DNA of 64,000 nt from Niallia endozanthoxylica. GTDB lineage: Bacteria > Bacillota > Bacilli > Bacillales > Cytobacillaceae. Below the pieces are notes generated by a model. The model did no database searches and had not been told where the DNA came from. It worked only from the letters and a program-made list of their open reading frames with translations. Each line of letters starts with the position of its first letter. The first letter of the stretch is position 1. Location of the stretch: positions 62,001 to 126,000 of the forward strand of contig NZ_VYKL01000028.1 of NCBI RefSeq assembly GCF_008710145.1, written 5' to 3'. The translations under genes and the position numbers were made by a program. Below, piece by piece: positions 1 through 8,916 of the stretch.

Positions 1-669
<669 letters not shown>

Positions 670-1377
670 TTGCCATCAAAGTTAAACCATACGATGATGC
701 AGCAAGGGCTTGATCAGCTTGCTGACATAACTTCAAGCGAAGAAAGAATTATCCAGCTTCTACAAATTTATGTAGAACTATTTCCTGTCAAAAACGCTTT
801 GTTATTTCGGTATTCTCCTTTAGGACATCTTGCTGAAGGAATCGTCTCTATCGACTCCACGGGTATCAATTATATTTTTTCGATTCGCGATGATGTTCGC
901 TCGCTGCCTGGGATCTTTTCGGCTATCCATGAGTACCAGGCCAAATATATCCCTTCGCAGGATTATCTAACGCAATTAGGCAGCAAGTATATCCCGAATT
1001 CAGACTCCTTATATTCGGTTTTAGTCGTCCCCATCTGCACGGGCTCTACCGTAATTGGCTACATATGCAGTAATGAATTTGATGAGGAAGTTATGTTTCA
1101 TCAGGATTTGCTGTCTGACTTCACACGATTTGGGAATTTATCCGGTAAACTTTTTAAACTAACAAGCAAAATAGACAGTACACATGGTCTGAGTAAAAGG
1201 GAGCTAGAAGTGATGGAAGAACTTGCAAAGGGCGGGGTAATTAAGCAGTTAGTGGATATTTTGGGAATCAGCGAAACAACCATCAAACAATATGTAAAAT
1301 CAGTCATAAAAAAATTAGGCGTTCAAAACCGCACACAAGCCGTTGCAGAGTTGGTGAGAAGAGGAGTTATTTCCTGA
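670..1377 (+). CDS. LuxR-family transcriptional regulator with N-terminal sensor domain
   Basis: The C-terminal 65 residues are a LuxR-type helix-turn-helix: LSKRELEVMEELAKG, then GISETTIKQYVKSVIKKLGV, then a typical QNRTQAVAELVRRG ending. The N-terminal ~150 residues look like a GAF-type ligand-sensing domain; no receiver-domain aspartate pattern is seen. An ATG at 640 opens the frame, but its AAGGAG (618-623) is 16 bases away. The TTG at 670 has AAGGAG (655-660) at 9 bases and is preferred. It lies divergent from the monooxygenase gene, so control of that gene is a reasonable inference. The inducer is unknown. Confidence 0.75.
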   Translation: MPSKLNHTMMQQGLDQLADITSSEERIIQLLQIYVELFPVKNALLFRYSPLGHLAEGIVSIDSTGINYIFSIRDDVRSLPGIFSAIHEYQAKYIPSQDYLTQLGSKYIPNSDSLYSVLVVPICTGSTVIGYICSNEFDEEVMFHQDLLSDFTRFGNLSGKLFKLTSKIDSTHGLSKRELEVMEELAKGGVIKQLVDILGISETTIKQYVKSVIKKLGVQNRTQAVAELVRRGVIS

Positions 1378-1456
1378 CATCATCAGCAGCTGTCCAACTG
1401 TGACTGATATCCAATCATTCCTTATCTTATAAAAGAACAATCTTTAGACAAAGTCA

Positions 1457-1488
1457 AAAACACTCATGATTGAAGTCACGAGTGTTTT
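1457..1488 (+). terminator. Hairpin terminator between convergent genes
   Basis: AACACTC and GAGTGTT arms around a short loop, followed by a T-run. It sits just after the LuxR-type gene and before the 3' end of the convergent membrane-protein gene, so it may serve both. Confidence 0.7.
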
Positions 1489-1490
1489 TG

Positions 1491-1985
1491 CTAATTCATA
1501 AATAAAAAATAAAAGAATAGATGAATGAGGATAGTTACACCAATCAGGTTATACCAGTTAATCACTAATTGCTTTTCTTTTGGCTGGATTACGCCTAAGG
1601 CTACGATATTCCAAAAAACTTTCGAATACAGCCATTTTCTTTTATTTGTTTCTTTTGCTTCTTTTAACTTTCTATTTTGAGTCTTTGCCCAGATGACGAT
1701 AATGATGACATCAAGAACGGCCCCTATTGTTACAGCGATCATGACAAATTCGTTTGACACCTTCCACTTTCTTTCCTCTTGCTCAGCCTTCTTCTCTGCT
1801 TGCTGTTGTTCATATGCTGCTAAAGCTTCTTCAAATGTAGGATTCACTTTTTCTACAGTATTCCCTTCATTTATATTAGGTAAATCAACCAATGTGACAC
1901 CTGCAATCATGGAGACCATTAACAGTACATATCCGGTAAAAAAGAGGATTGTCAGGTTTTTTGAATTTTTTTTCGGAAGATTCAT
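1491..1985 (-). CDS. Small membrane protein of unknown function
   Basis: 164 residues. A hydrophobic segment near residues 12-32 is followed by a charged, Glu/Lys/Gln-rich stretch (about 55-75) that may be coiled coil. A second membrane segment (about 79-100) and a third at the C-terminus (about 142-162) follow. The upstream spacer holds a purine-rich site before the ATG. It lies 41 bases downstream of the CPBP protease-like gene on the same strand, so the two may be co-transcribed. I do not recognise the family. Confidence 0.6.
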   Translation of the reverse strand: MNLPKKNSKNLTILFFTGYVLLMVSMIAGVTLVDLPNINEGNTVEKVNPTFEEALAAYEQQQAEKKAEQEERKWKVSNEFVMIAVTIGAVLDVIIIVIWAKTQNRKLKEAKETNKRKWLYSKVFWNIVALGVIQPKEKQLVINWYNLIGVTILIHLFFYFLFMN

Positions 1986-2026
1986 TAGGATCGACCTTCT
2001 TCTTTAAATATATTAAATCTATGTAC

Positions 2027-2704
2027 CTACTCTTTTTTCACAAACAGCATGAACCGTAAATCTATCAAGATATGAAGAAGGATTGGAAAAACCAAACTGC
2101 CGGTTTCGAAATATACTCTTGATAACGCGAAACCGACTAGGCTGGTTAATACGACACCTTTCCATCCTTGATAATAATGTGCGATTCCAAAAATAACAGC
2201 ACCTGTAATAAGTAATACATTTCCTTCGAGCGAAAAAGGTGAAAGCGACAGAAAATGAAGCAAAAATCCTCTGTAGATGATTTCCTCACATATTCCAGCT
2301 GTTATCGCTGTAAATATAGCATATCGCTTATCGAGCTTTCCTGTAGGTAGCAAATAAGACACATTGTTCGTTTGCATTTTTTGATACTTTTGGTAATAGG
2401 GAATCCGCGATAAGACAAACATAACCACTAGCACGCCAACTAAAAAACCCGATAGCATTCCCAAAAATTGAACAGAATTCTCAGAAGGCAGCTTCAACCC
2501 CAGTTGCGCCATATTTGCGGAGGTCAGATACACAACTGCCAGGATGAGAAAAGTAATCGCCCATTCCGAATAGATGACATATTTAAAATAAGTGATTCGG
2601 TCTGCTTCCGCTAATGTTGCTTCCAACTTTGTCGTGTATTTTTTATCCAGGAACGGATAAACCCCGATTAAAAATATAAGCACTAAAACCCCAAAAATGA
2701 TCAA
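2027..2704 (-). CDS. CPBP-family intramembrane metalloprotease (CAAX-like)
   Basis: 225 residues with about seven hydrophobic segments. The CPBP motif EEIIYRG is present near residue 140, followed by a later segment with the conserved His (FGIAHYYQG), the glutamate/arginine and histidine pattern of the ABI/CPBP (Rce1-like) family. Members cleave or process peptides in the membrane, often in bacteriocin self-immunity or export. The start is a TTG at 2704 with GAGGGGA about 6 bases upstream. It is probably in an operon with the small membrane protein downstream. Physiological substrate unknown. Confidence 0.8.
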   Translation of the reverse strand: MIIFGVLVLIFLIGVYPFLDKKYTTKLEATLAEADRITYFKYVIYSEWAITFLILAVVYLTSANMAQLGLKLPSENSVQFLGMLSGFLVGVLVVMFVLSRIPYYQKYQKMQTNNVSYLLPTGKLDKRYAIFTAITAGICEEIIYRGFLLHFLSLSPFSLEGNVLLITGAVIFGIAHYYQGWKGVVLTSLVGFALSRVYFETGSLVFPILLHILIDLRFMLFVKKE

Positions 2705-2867
2705 GTAAAATCCCCTCTTTTTATTTTATTTCTATAATAATATTCGTGGTTATAGTGCAAATTCCTTTAAATACAGATTCTATTTTCCTACCTTTTTACA
2801 AAAATAGTATATATTTTAAATCTTAAATCATTCTTAATTTACACTTAAATTCAGCTTATAAATAGAA

Positions 2868-2902
2868 TAAAAGCACCATCCTAGTTGGATGATGCCTTTA
2901 TT
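2868..2902 (-). terminator. Hairpin terminator after the DUF2812 gene
   Basis: On the minus strand, arms CATCATCC and GGATGGTG with a short loop are followed by a T-rich run. It lies just downstream of the DUF2812 gene. The rest of 2705-2924 shows only AT-rich promoter-like sequence for the CPBP gene. Confidence 0.65.
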
Positions 2903-2924
2903 CACCTGAATGTTAGAGAACCTA

Positions 2925-3539
2925 TCATGCTTTTTTGCTCTTTTGATAAAGGATATTCGCTTTCACACTATAGATTAGATATAAGGTCATCATCACGGGA
3001 ATAAAAGCCCACATGATACCTCTGAACAGGGCAAAAGGTGTTTCAAATAGAAAGGCCATCCAAAATGATATTCCTGTCTTTTCCCATAATCCTGGCGTTA
3101 AATATAAAAGCTTTGGATTTACAATAGCCGCCAAATCAATAACATCCGTTGTCATTAAGGCAACTAATAACGGTAAAAAGGTAAAAGCCATTTGGACAAA
3201 CATGGACGATAGCCTTTTATATTTGCCGGCTTTTGAGATGTTGTCAGAGAAGATATCCTCCTCACTGTTTTCATCCACTTTTTTAAAATATTGCGCTCCT
3301 GAGCTCTTTTTACCGGAAATATGCTTCCAGCCGCTGTCTTCAAATAACGTACAATAATCAATAAAATCTTCCTGTTTCTTAAATACTCGGTAATCCACTT
3401 TGATTGTCGTATCTTCCGGCTCAGCACTAAGGAATTTATAGCCAAACGATTTATCCTCTAACTGATAACCTTGTTTAGCCATCTCATGTAACCATTTTTC
3501 CTCTTTCTCAAAGTTAATAAAGAATTTAAATTTTCTCAT
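2925..3539 (-). CDS. DUF2812 membrane protein, partner of PadR regulator
   Basis: 204 residues. The N-terminal ~100 residues are soluble and match the DUF2812 pattern (FEKEEKWLHEMAKQGYQLED near the start, DYRVFKKQEDFIDYC, GWKHISG, QYFKK). Two long hydrophobic regions follow (about 112-132 and 158-195), giving a cytoplasmic domain with a C-terminal membrane anchor. DUF2812 genes commonly sit directly behind a PadR repressor, as here (16-base gap), and the pair is probably one autoregulated operon. Molecular function is unknown. Confidence 0.8.
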   Translation of the reverse strand: MRKFKFFINFEKEEKWLHEMAKQGYQLEDKSFGYKFLSAEPEDTTIKVDYRVFKKQEDFIDYCTLFEDSGWKHISGKKSSGAQYFKKVDENSEEDIFSDNISKAGKYKRLSSMFVQMAFTFLPLLVALMTTDVIDLAAIVNPKLLYLTPGLWEKTGISFWMAFLFETPFALFRGIMWAFIPVMMTLYLIYSVKANILYQKSKKA

Positions 3540-3555
3540 CTACATCCCCCTTACC

Positions 3556-3870
3556 TTATGAGTTTAATAGGTCTTTCGTTATATGAATCATATGCTGCAT
3601 TCGAGAAAAATCTAACTGCAGCACCTCTTTACCTTTTTCTGTAATGACATATGTTTTTCGCCGCTTATCCTCGCTCTTCACTGATTGTATTAATTGCTGC
3701 TTCAGCAAATTCTCAATCGCCCCATAAAGTGTGCCTGCCGCTATTTTTACTTGCCTATTACTTAATTCCTCCACTTTTTGCATAATCAGGTATCCGTGTG
3801 CGGGTTCCATTAATGATAAAAGAATATAATACGTCGTTTCTGTTAATGGCAAATGTTTATCTCGATTCAT
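3556..3870 (-). CDS. PadR-family transcriptional repressor
   Basis: 104 residues with the compact PadR winged-helix fold: LTETTYYILLSLMEPAHGYLI near the N-terminus, then VKIAAGTLYGAIENLLKQQLI (recognition helix) and the wing DKRRKTYVITEKGKEVL. It has no long C-terminal extension, so it resembles the short PadR subfamily-2 type. It is followed by the DUF2812 gene. Two near-identical palindromes immediately upstream are likely operators, which implies autoregulation. Confidence 0.88.
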   Translation of the reverse strand: MNRDKHLPLTETTYYILLSLMEPAHGYLIMQKVEELSNRQVKIAAGTLYGAIENLLKQQLIQSVKSEDKRRKTYVITEKGKEVLQLDFSRMQHMIHITKDLLNS

Positions 3871-3908
3871 AAGTTCCTCCGATTTACAACAAATATTCAG
3901 TCTAGCTT

Positions 3909-3955
3909 TATACAGTCTAACTGTATAGTTTTATTATATACAGTTCAACTGTATA
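3909..3955 (-). promoter_or_regulatory. Twin palindromic operators upstream of padR
   Basis: Two 19-bp palindromes, TATACAGTCTAACTGTATA (3909-3927) and TATACAGTTCAACTGTATA (3937-3955), share identical arms with centres 28 bp apart. They lie 40-85 bases upstream of the padR start, where the promoter should be. PadR repressors bind dyads of this kind, so autorepression is inferred. Confidence 0.75.
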
Positions 3956-3965
3956 GTGTCAAAGA

Positions 3966-4028
3966 AATTCCCTCCACAAAATCACTAATTTGATGAATTC
4001 AATATCAAAAAAAGCGTAATCCTTTACT
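3966..4028. repeat. Direct repeat copy 1 flanking the cinA-like gene
   Basis: About 60 bases from the TTCCCTCCACAAAATCAC region to AAAGCGTAATCCTTTACTA. It recurs in the same orientation at 4797-4857 with a few differences. The copy here carries only the left half of the hairpin that is complete in copy 2. Confidence 0.75.
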
Positions 4029-4184
4029 ACATCAAGTATCCTTTTCTACAGAAGAACGATTCCTTGTTTCTACTCTGCGGTGACTGCTTGGCGTATAATT
4101 GAAGTATCACTGAAGTCCAGTGCTTCCTCTTTAACCAAGATAATGGACTTCCGGTATAGCACTGACATTTAGGAGGCGGAAACT

Positions 4185-4652
4185 GTGACGATAGAAGAAA
4201 AACTTGTAAATCTGCTTATGACGAAGGAATACCATATTTCTTTTGCTGAATCTTGTACTGGTGGCATGGTCTGTGCTCAAATTGTGAATGTACCGAATGC
4301 TTCAAAGGTGTTAAACAGCAGTTTTATCACCTACTCAAATGAAGCAAAGATGAAATGGGTCCACGTTGATCCTGATACATTAGAAAAGTTTGGAGCAGTC
4401 AGTGAAGAGGTGGCGAAGGAAATGGCGATTGGAGCAGCTAAAGTATCCGACTCAGATATAGGTGTCGGGATAACTGGCATCGCTGGACCAGCTGGCGGAA
4501 CAAAGCAAAAGCCGGTTGGAATGGTCTGCTTTGGCTTTAAAATAAAAGATAATCTATACACGTATACAAAGCATTTTTCAGACCAATCCCGAAATGAAGT
4601 AAGAAAATCCAGCGTTGACTTTGTTATAAAGAAGTTATTAGAACTCATTTAG
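4185..4652 (+). CDS. CinA C-terminal-like nicotinamide-nucleotide amidase (PncC family)
   Basis: 155 residues covering only the CinA C-terminal (PncC) domain. Signatures are AESCTGGMV near residue 21, the NSSFITYSN loop, GAVSEEVA, and GVGITGIAGPAGGTKQKPVG. PncC deamidates NMN to nicotinic acid mononucleotide in pyridine nucleotide salvage, and stand-alone copies of this length are common. The start is GTG 4185 with AGGAGG (4171-4176) 8 bases upstream. It is a single-gene unit between direct repeats, which may mark an acquired or duplicated cassette. Whether it is the main PncC of the cell is unknown. Confidence 0.82.
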   Translation: MTIEEKLVNLLMTKEYHISFAESCTGGMVCAQIVNVPNASKVLNSSFITYSNEAKMKWVHVDPDTLEKFGAVSEEVAKEMAIGAAKVSDSDIGVGITGIAGPAGGTKQKPVGMVCFGFKIKDNLYTYTKHFSDQSRNEVRKSSVDFVIKKLLELI

Positions 4653-4742
4653 ATAGGATGCAGGGAAATGATTCTACTGCTTCATCTTTATCAAATAACG
4701 AAGTGTAAGAACCTTTGCCAGCGTTTTCTCATTACTAAACAG

Positions 4743-4781
4743 TTAAGGCATACTCCAATTGCGCATTGAATCATGCCTTAA
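4743..4781 (+). terminator. Hairpin after the cinA-like gene
   Basis: TTAAGGCAT and ATGCCTTAA arms with a ~21-base loop, followed by a T-rich stretch. Likely terminator of the amidase gene. Confidence 0.55.
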
Positions 4782-4796
4782 TTGTTTCATTAAACA

Positions 4797-4857
4797 AATT
4801 TCTTCCACAAAAATCACTAATTTGATAAATCCAACATAAAAAGCGTAATCCTTTATT
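4797..4857. repeat. Direct repeat copy 2 flanking the cinA-like gene
   Basis: Same ~60-base sequence as 3966-4028, same orientation. It runs into a complete hairpin at 4838-4872. Confidence 0.75.
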
Positions 4858-4872
4858 AGGACTACGCTTTTT
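4838..4872. terminator. Strong bidirectional hairpin
   Basis: Arms AAAAAGCGTA and TACGCTTTTT plus an inner TCCT/AGGA stem give a long stem with A- and T-tails, typical of a bidirectional terminator. The sequence from 4873 to 5021 shows no gene. Confidence 0.7.
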
Positions 4873-5021
4873 AATGCTATTTAGAATGACAGAGAGTCAT
4901 CATTCAAATAAGCATAGAAACTTAAATTCTCTAACATCTAAAGATCTTCCTTTTTAATCACTATAGTGTAGGGACGCTGCTTCTTCGTGAAATAAATATA
5001 TAAGAAAAAGAACAACTGCTT

Positions 5022-6275
5022 CTATTGTTTTATGATGATTGGATGGTTGATAAGATCACTTATTTTAGAGGCAGGGAGACCATGCTCGAGAAGTTGCACC
5101 ATTCCTTTCATATATCGATGAATGTGAGTAAAGTACTTTTTGTACCCTGCACAAAGATAGTTTAGACCCGGTTCGCCGTCCGGAGTAGTCAGAAATCGAT
5201 GTTTTGGACACTCTCCGTTACATGCAAATTTCACTTCACAGGTTTGACAGTATTTTGGCAATGAAGTCTTTTTTGCTTGGCCAAATTCAGATTGTTGAAT
5301 GGAATCAATCATCTCTTTAAAGGTTTGTGTTTGAACATTTCCCAGTTTATAATCTGGATACATAAAATGATCACAGGAATAGACATCCCCATTATGTTCA
5401 ATAATGGCTGCTTTGCCACAGGTTTCAGCAAAAATGCATACCGTTGCCGGCAGTCCCATCCATGCCACTAATGAGCTTTCAAAATTCATCACCGTCACTT
5501 CTCCGACATCCTGGCGCACCCATTCATCGAAAATAGTAATTAAGAAGTCTCCGTACTTTTCTGGATTCACGGTCCAAGGAGCCAAATGGACTCCCTCTTC
5601 ATGGATGGATGAAGGTGTTGCATGCCGCAATCCTAATGCTGCCGCTTGTTCGTCTGCTATTCTTTCCACGATTGGGATAAACTGAATAAATTCTACGCCT
5701 TCTTTTTTCAAAAAGTGATAGATTTCAAGTGCGTATTTTGAAGATTCATTCGTGACACAGGTTAAAACATTATAAGAAATCTTATATTTTTGCAGATTCC
5801 GCAGCGTTTTTAGAACCCGATGAAAAGTTGGTTTCCCTCCTCGATCCACTCGATATGTATCATGGATTTCCTCCGGCCCGTCCAGGCTCAGTCCGACTAA
5901 AAACTGATTCTCGGCAAGAAACGGAAACCATTCCTCTGTTAATAAGGTTCCATTCGTTTGCAGCGAATTGGAAATTCTTTTTCCATTTGCATATTTTTGT
6001 TGCAATTCTACTACTTTTTGATAAAAATTCAGTCCCATTAATGCAGGTTCGCCGCCCTGCCATACAAAAGGAATTTCCTCTGCATCCTGTGCTGCGATAT
6101 AATTCTTAATAAACTGTTCAAGCGTTTCGTCTGACATTCGAAACGTGCTCTTTGGCTCAAATAAAGATTCCTTTTCGGTATAAAAACAATAATGACAATC
6201 TAAATTACAGATCGGACCGGAGGGCTTGGCTAACATATGAAAGTTCGTTTTTGTTTTTTCAATTGTTGTATTCAT
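5022..6275 (-). CDS. Anaerobic sulfatase-maturating enzyme (radical SAM)
   Basis: 417 residues. The radical-SAM cluster motif CNLDCHYC (Cys23, Cys27, Cys30) opens the protein, followed by WQGGEP (SAM-binding GGE). The C-terminal SPASM part carries the extra cysteines for two auxiliary clusters (AETCGKAAI, YSCDHFMYPDYKLGN, YCQTCEVKFACNGECPKHRF, LCAGYKKYF). Enzymes of this family oxidise an active-site Cys or Ser of sulfatases to formylglycine without oxygen. Its neighbour 100 bases upstream on the same strand is an arylsulfatase with a CSPTR sequence, so it is almost certainly the dedicated maturase. They are separated by a palindromic repeat. Confidence 0.92.
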   Translation of the reverse strand: MNTTIEKTKTNFHMLAKPSGPICNLDCHYCFYTEKESLFEPKSTFRMSDETLEQFIKNYIAAQDAEEIPFVWQGGEPALMGLNFYQKVVELQQKYANGKRISNSLQTNGTLLTEEWFPFLAENQFLVGLSLDGPEEIHDTYRVDRGGKPTFHRVLKTLRNLQKYKISYNVLTCVTNESSKYALEIYHFLKKEGVEFIQFIPIVERIADEQAAALGLRHATPSSIHEEGVHLAPWTVNPEKYGDFLITIFDEWVRQDVGEVTVMNFESSLVAWMGLPATVCIFAETCGKAAIIEHNGDVYSCDHFMYPDYKLGNVQTQTFKEMIDSIQQSEFGQAKKTSLPKYCQTCEVKFACNGECPKHRFLTTPDGEPGLNYLCAGYKKYFTHIHRYMKGMVQLLEHGLPASKISDLINHPIIIKQ

Positions 6276-6299
6276 TCTTTCACCTCATATAAAATGGAC

Positions 6300-6360
6300 G
6301 GTGTCAGGCACCACAGATGGACAATAGAGACCATTTTGTGTTTTTGTGGTGCCTGACACC
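6300..6360. repeat. Inverted repeat (GTGTCAGGCACC type)
   Basis: GGTGTCAGGCACCACA (6300-6315) and its complement TGTGGTGCCTGACACC (6345-6360) form a 16-bp stem with a 29-base loop between the sulfatase and its maturase. Similar GACAGGC...GCCTGTC sequence occurs at 21314-21344. It may act as an attenuator between the two genes. Confidence 0.75.
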
Positions 6361-6375
6361 GCTATTACACTGCTA

Positions 6376-8706
6376 TTAGTTCGCTCGTGGAACGGTTAAT
6401 TCTGCGTCATCCCCGAGAATGTACTCGACTTTGACTAATTCACCTTTGAATTCAAAGTCGTCTTTATCTGCATATGCCGGAGACACTGGATATTTGGTAT
6501 CTTTTCCAACATCAATGCCTTCAAAGGATAATTTCAGCGGTAACGTATTTTCTATTTTCGTGTCTCCCACTTTTGTATCATTAATATACAAGGTTCCAAT
6601 TGCTTGATGTTTTCCGGTTTTATCATATTTCAAGGAAATGACTGATTCACCAACTGGTACATCCATATTGGATACAATCGAAGCTTGTGTTCTTTCTCCG
6701 ATTCGATACTCGTAAACGAGTTTATTGTTTTGAATATAGAAGGTATAACCGCTGTCTAATCCCCCATGTGCTAACAAAACTCCATCCTCCGATGCATCTG
6801 CCCGCTTAATCGGAATGTTGATTTCATAGGATCGATTGACAAGAGGCGGTACGGCTGAATCTGTTAAGCGGTCCATTCCACGATAATAGACTAAGTGTTT
6901 ATCTGCTCTTATCGAACCTTCAGGAACGGATAAAAACCCTTCTAAAAACGTATCTGTCAAAGGAAGTGCTTGATATTTTTCCGCTTCTTTCCACCATAGC
7001 TTTTGAAGCTCTTTTAACTTCTTCGGATATTGATCAGCTAGATTATTTTGTTCAGTGAAATCATCCTTCACGTTATAAAGAAACCATTGATCATTGTCGA
7101 AGGAATCACCTTTTTTATGGCTTGTAAAAGCCTTCCAGCCATCATGGTAAATCGCGCGGTTTCCGGTTACTTCATAATATTGCGTCTCTTTACCTTCCGC
7201 CTTTGGATTCGTCAATGACTCTTTGAAGCTTTGACCGGAAACCGCCATCTGCTTAACTCCATCGATTTCTTTCGGAGGTGTGATACCTGCAATGTCATAG
7301 ACGGTTGGGGTAATATCGCTGACATATACATACTGGGAACGAATCGAACCCGGGTCTTTAATGATCTGCCGATTGTAAACAATCAATGGTGTGTTCATTC
7401 CACCGGCAAACGCAGAGTTTTTATATTGGCTAAAAGGAGTGTTGCTTACTTGTCCCCATCCAGCCGGGTACTCCGTTCCAGCACGTTGGCTGCCCATCTC
7501 CTCGTATAATCCATCCACTTCTTCAAGAGTTTCACCTAGTGCATTATAATTGATGGAATGGTTCACAGACCCATTGGCCTGTCCACCGCCGCTACCGCCG
7601 TTATCAGAAAGCAAGACAATCATCGTATGGTCTAATTGATTGGTTCTGCGCAGATTGTCGAGTAATTTTCCTACTTGTTCATCCGTATGAGTTAAAAAGC
7701 CCGCATACGTTTCCTGAAGTCGAATGTAATTCTTCTTTTCTAGTTCAGATAGCTCATCCCACGCTTTGACCCCATTATTTCTAGGGGCAAACTCCGCGTC
7801 TTTGGGAATAATGCCTAATTCCTTCTGTCTTTCAAAACGCTCTTGTCTAATGTGATCCCAGCCTTTGTCATATACCCCCTTATACTGATCGATATATTCT
7901 TCCGGAACCTGATGCGGAGAGTGCTGGGCTCCAAAGGCCATATACACGAAGAATGGTTTATCTGGGAAGACACTTGCCTGATTGGTGATGTACCTGTTAG
8001 CGTTTTCAACAATCGCTTCTGAAAAATGATAACTGTCATCTGTTGGAGAAGGAATCTGCGTGTTATCAATCGTTAAATCCGGTTTATATTGATCGGATGA
8101 ATCTTCAAGAAAGCCATAATATTGATCAAAGCCTTTTTCAATCGGCCAGTTATGATAAGGTCCTGCCGGTGATGTTTCCTCTGTCGGTGCCAGATGCCAT
8201 TTCCCAACTGCGTAGGTGTTGTAATTATTTTCGCCCAGCACCTCTGCAATGGTACCCGCTTCCGGTTTAATCGCACCTCGCTTATGAGGAAAATCAGGTC
8301 CTAATTCGAAATTTGTTACCGTTCCTACCCCAACTTCATGCGTATTTCTTCCTGTTAGTAAAGCAGCCCGTGTCGGTGAGCAAAGCGGCGTTACGTGGGC
8401 ATTATTATAGCGCAGCCCATTTTCAGCAATCCAATCCATATTCGGGGTTTTAATTTCAGAACCGAAGCTTCCTAAATCTGAGTAACCTGAGTCATCCAAA
8501 ACAATATAGACGACATTGGTTTTCGTTTCTTCCTTCTTTTTCTCCGTCGATTTGTTTTGCTTTTTTTCGGCATCCTTACCTTTTGGGGAATCGGATGCAA
8601 TGGCTGAATAGCCGTTCAATGTAATGGCCGAAGCCATAACCATCGCCGTACCAAACACGGTCAATTTAGAAAGGGATGGCTTGGACTTAAATTTTTTCTC
8701 TTTCAC
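6376..8706 (-). CDS. Secreted arylsulfatase (formylglycine type, Cys)
   Basis: 776 residues. The N-terminus has a Lys-rich region, a hydrophobic stretch (about 15-35) ending in an Ala-Ser site, and a charged linker, i.e. a signal peptide. The sulfatase domain follows with NVVYIVLDDSGYSDLG (metal-binding Asp71/Asp72) and CSPTRAALLTG, whose Cys109 would become the catalytic formylglycine. GKWHLAP and LLSDNGGSGGG, further active-site motifs, are also present. The ~200-residue C-terminal extension after about 575 is typical of bacterial AtsA-like sulfatases. The start is GTG 8706, preceded by AAGGAG. Export and Cys type fit the maturase next door. The natural sulfate ester is unknown. Confidence 0.92.
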   Translation of the reverse strand: MKEKKFKSKPSLSKLTVFGTAMVMASAITLNGYSAIASDSPKGKDAEKKQNKSTEKKKEETKTNVVYIVLDDSGYSDLGSFGSEIKTPNMDWIAENGLRYNNAHVTPLCSPTRAALLTGRNTHEVGVGTVTNFELGPDFPHKRGAIKPEAGTIAEVLGENNYNTYAVGKWHLAPTEETSPAGPYHNWPIEKGFDQYYGFLEDSSDQYKPDLTIDNTQIPSPTDDSYHFSEAIVENANRYITNQASVFPDKPFFVYMAFGAQHSPHQVPEEYIDQYKGVYDKGWDHIRQERFERQKELGIIPKDAEFAPRNNGVKAWDELSELEKKNYIRLQETYAGFLTHTDEQVGKLLDNLRRTNQLDHTMIVLLSDNGGSGGGQANGSVNHSINYNALGETLEEVDGLYEEMGSQRAGTEYPAGWGQVSNTPFSQYKNSAFAGGMNTPLIVYNRQIIKDPGSIRSQYVYVSDITPTVYDIAGITPPKEIDGVKQMAVSGQSFKESLTNPKAEGKETQYYEVTGNRAIYHDGWKAFTSHKKGDSFDNDQWFLYNVKDDFTEQNNLADQYPKKLKELQKLWWKEAEKYQALPLTDTFLEGFLSVPEGSIRADKHLVYYRGMDRLTDSAVPPLVNRSYEINIPIKRADASEDGVLLAHGGLDSGYTFYIQNNKLVYEYRIGERTQASIVSNMDVPVGESVISLKYDKTGKHQAIGTLYINDTKVGDTKIENTLPLKLSFEGIDVGKDTKYPVSPAYADKDDFEFKGELVKVEYILGDDAELTVPRAN

Positions 8707-8863
8707 GATGCTCTCTCCTTTTCAACATAGGTAACTGCTTTGGGATAAAAATACTGCTGACATACTTTAGCACAAATTGTGCAAAAGTCTTATATAGAAT
8801 TTATTTAATTTTCAGAATTTTGTCAACTACTGTTTTAAAAAAGGGGTAAAAAGACACAAAAAA

Positions 8864-8900
8864 AGGATTACCGCCATTTTTTTACATTGGCAACAATCCT
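8864..8900 (-). terminator. Hairpin terminator of the ROK gene
   Basis: Arms AGGATT/AATCCT and GCCA/TGGC with a T-rich loop, immediately after the ROK stop codon on the minus strand. Confidence 0.6.
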
Positions 8901-8916
8901 GAATATTTACCGTTCA

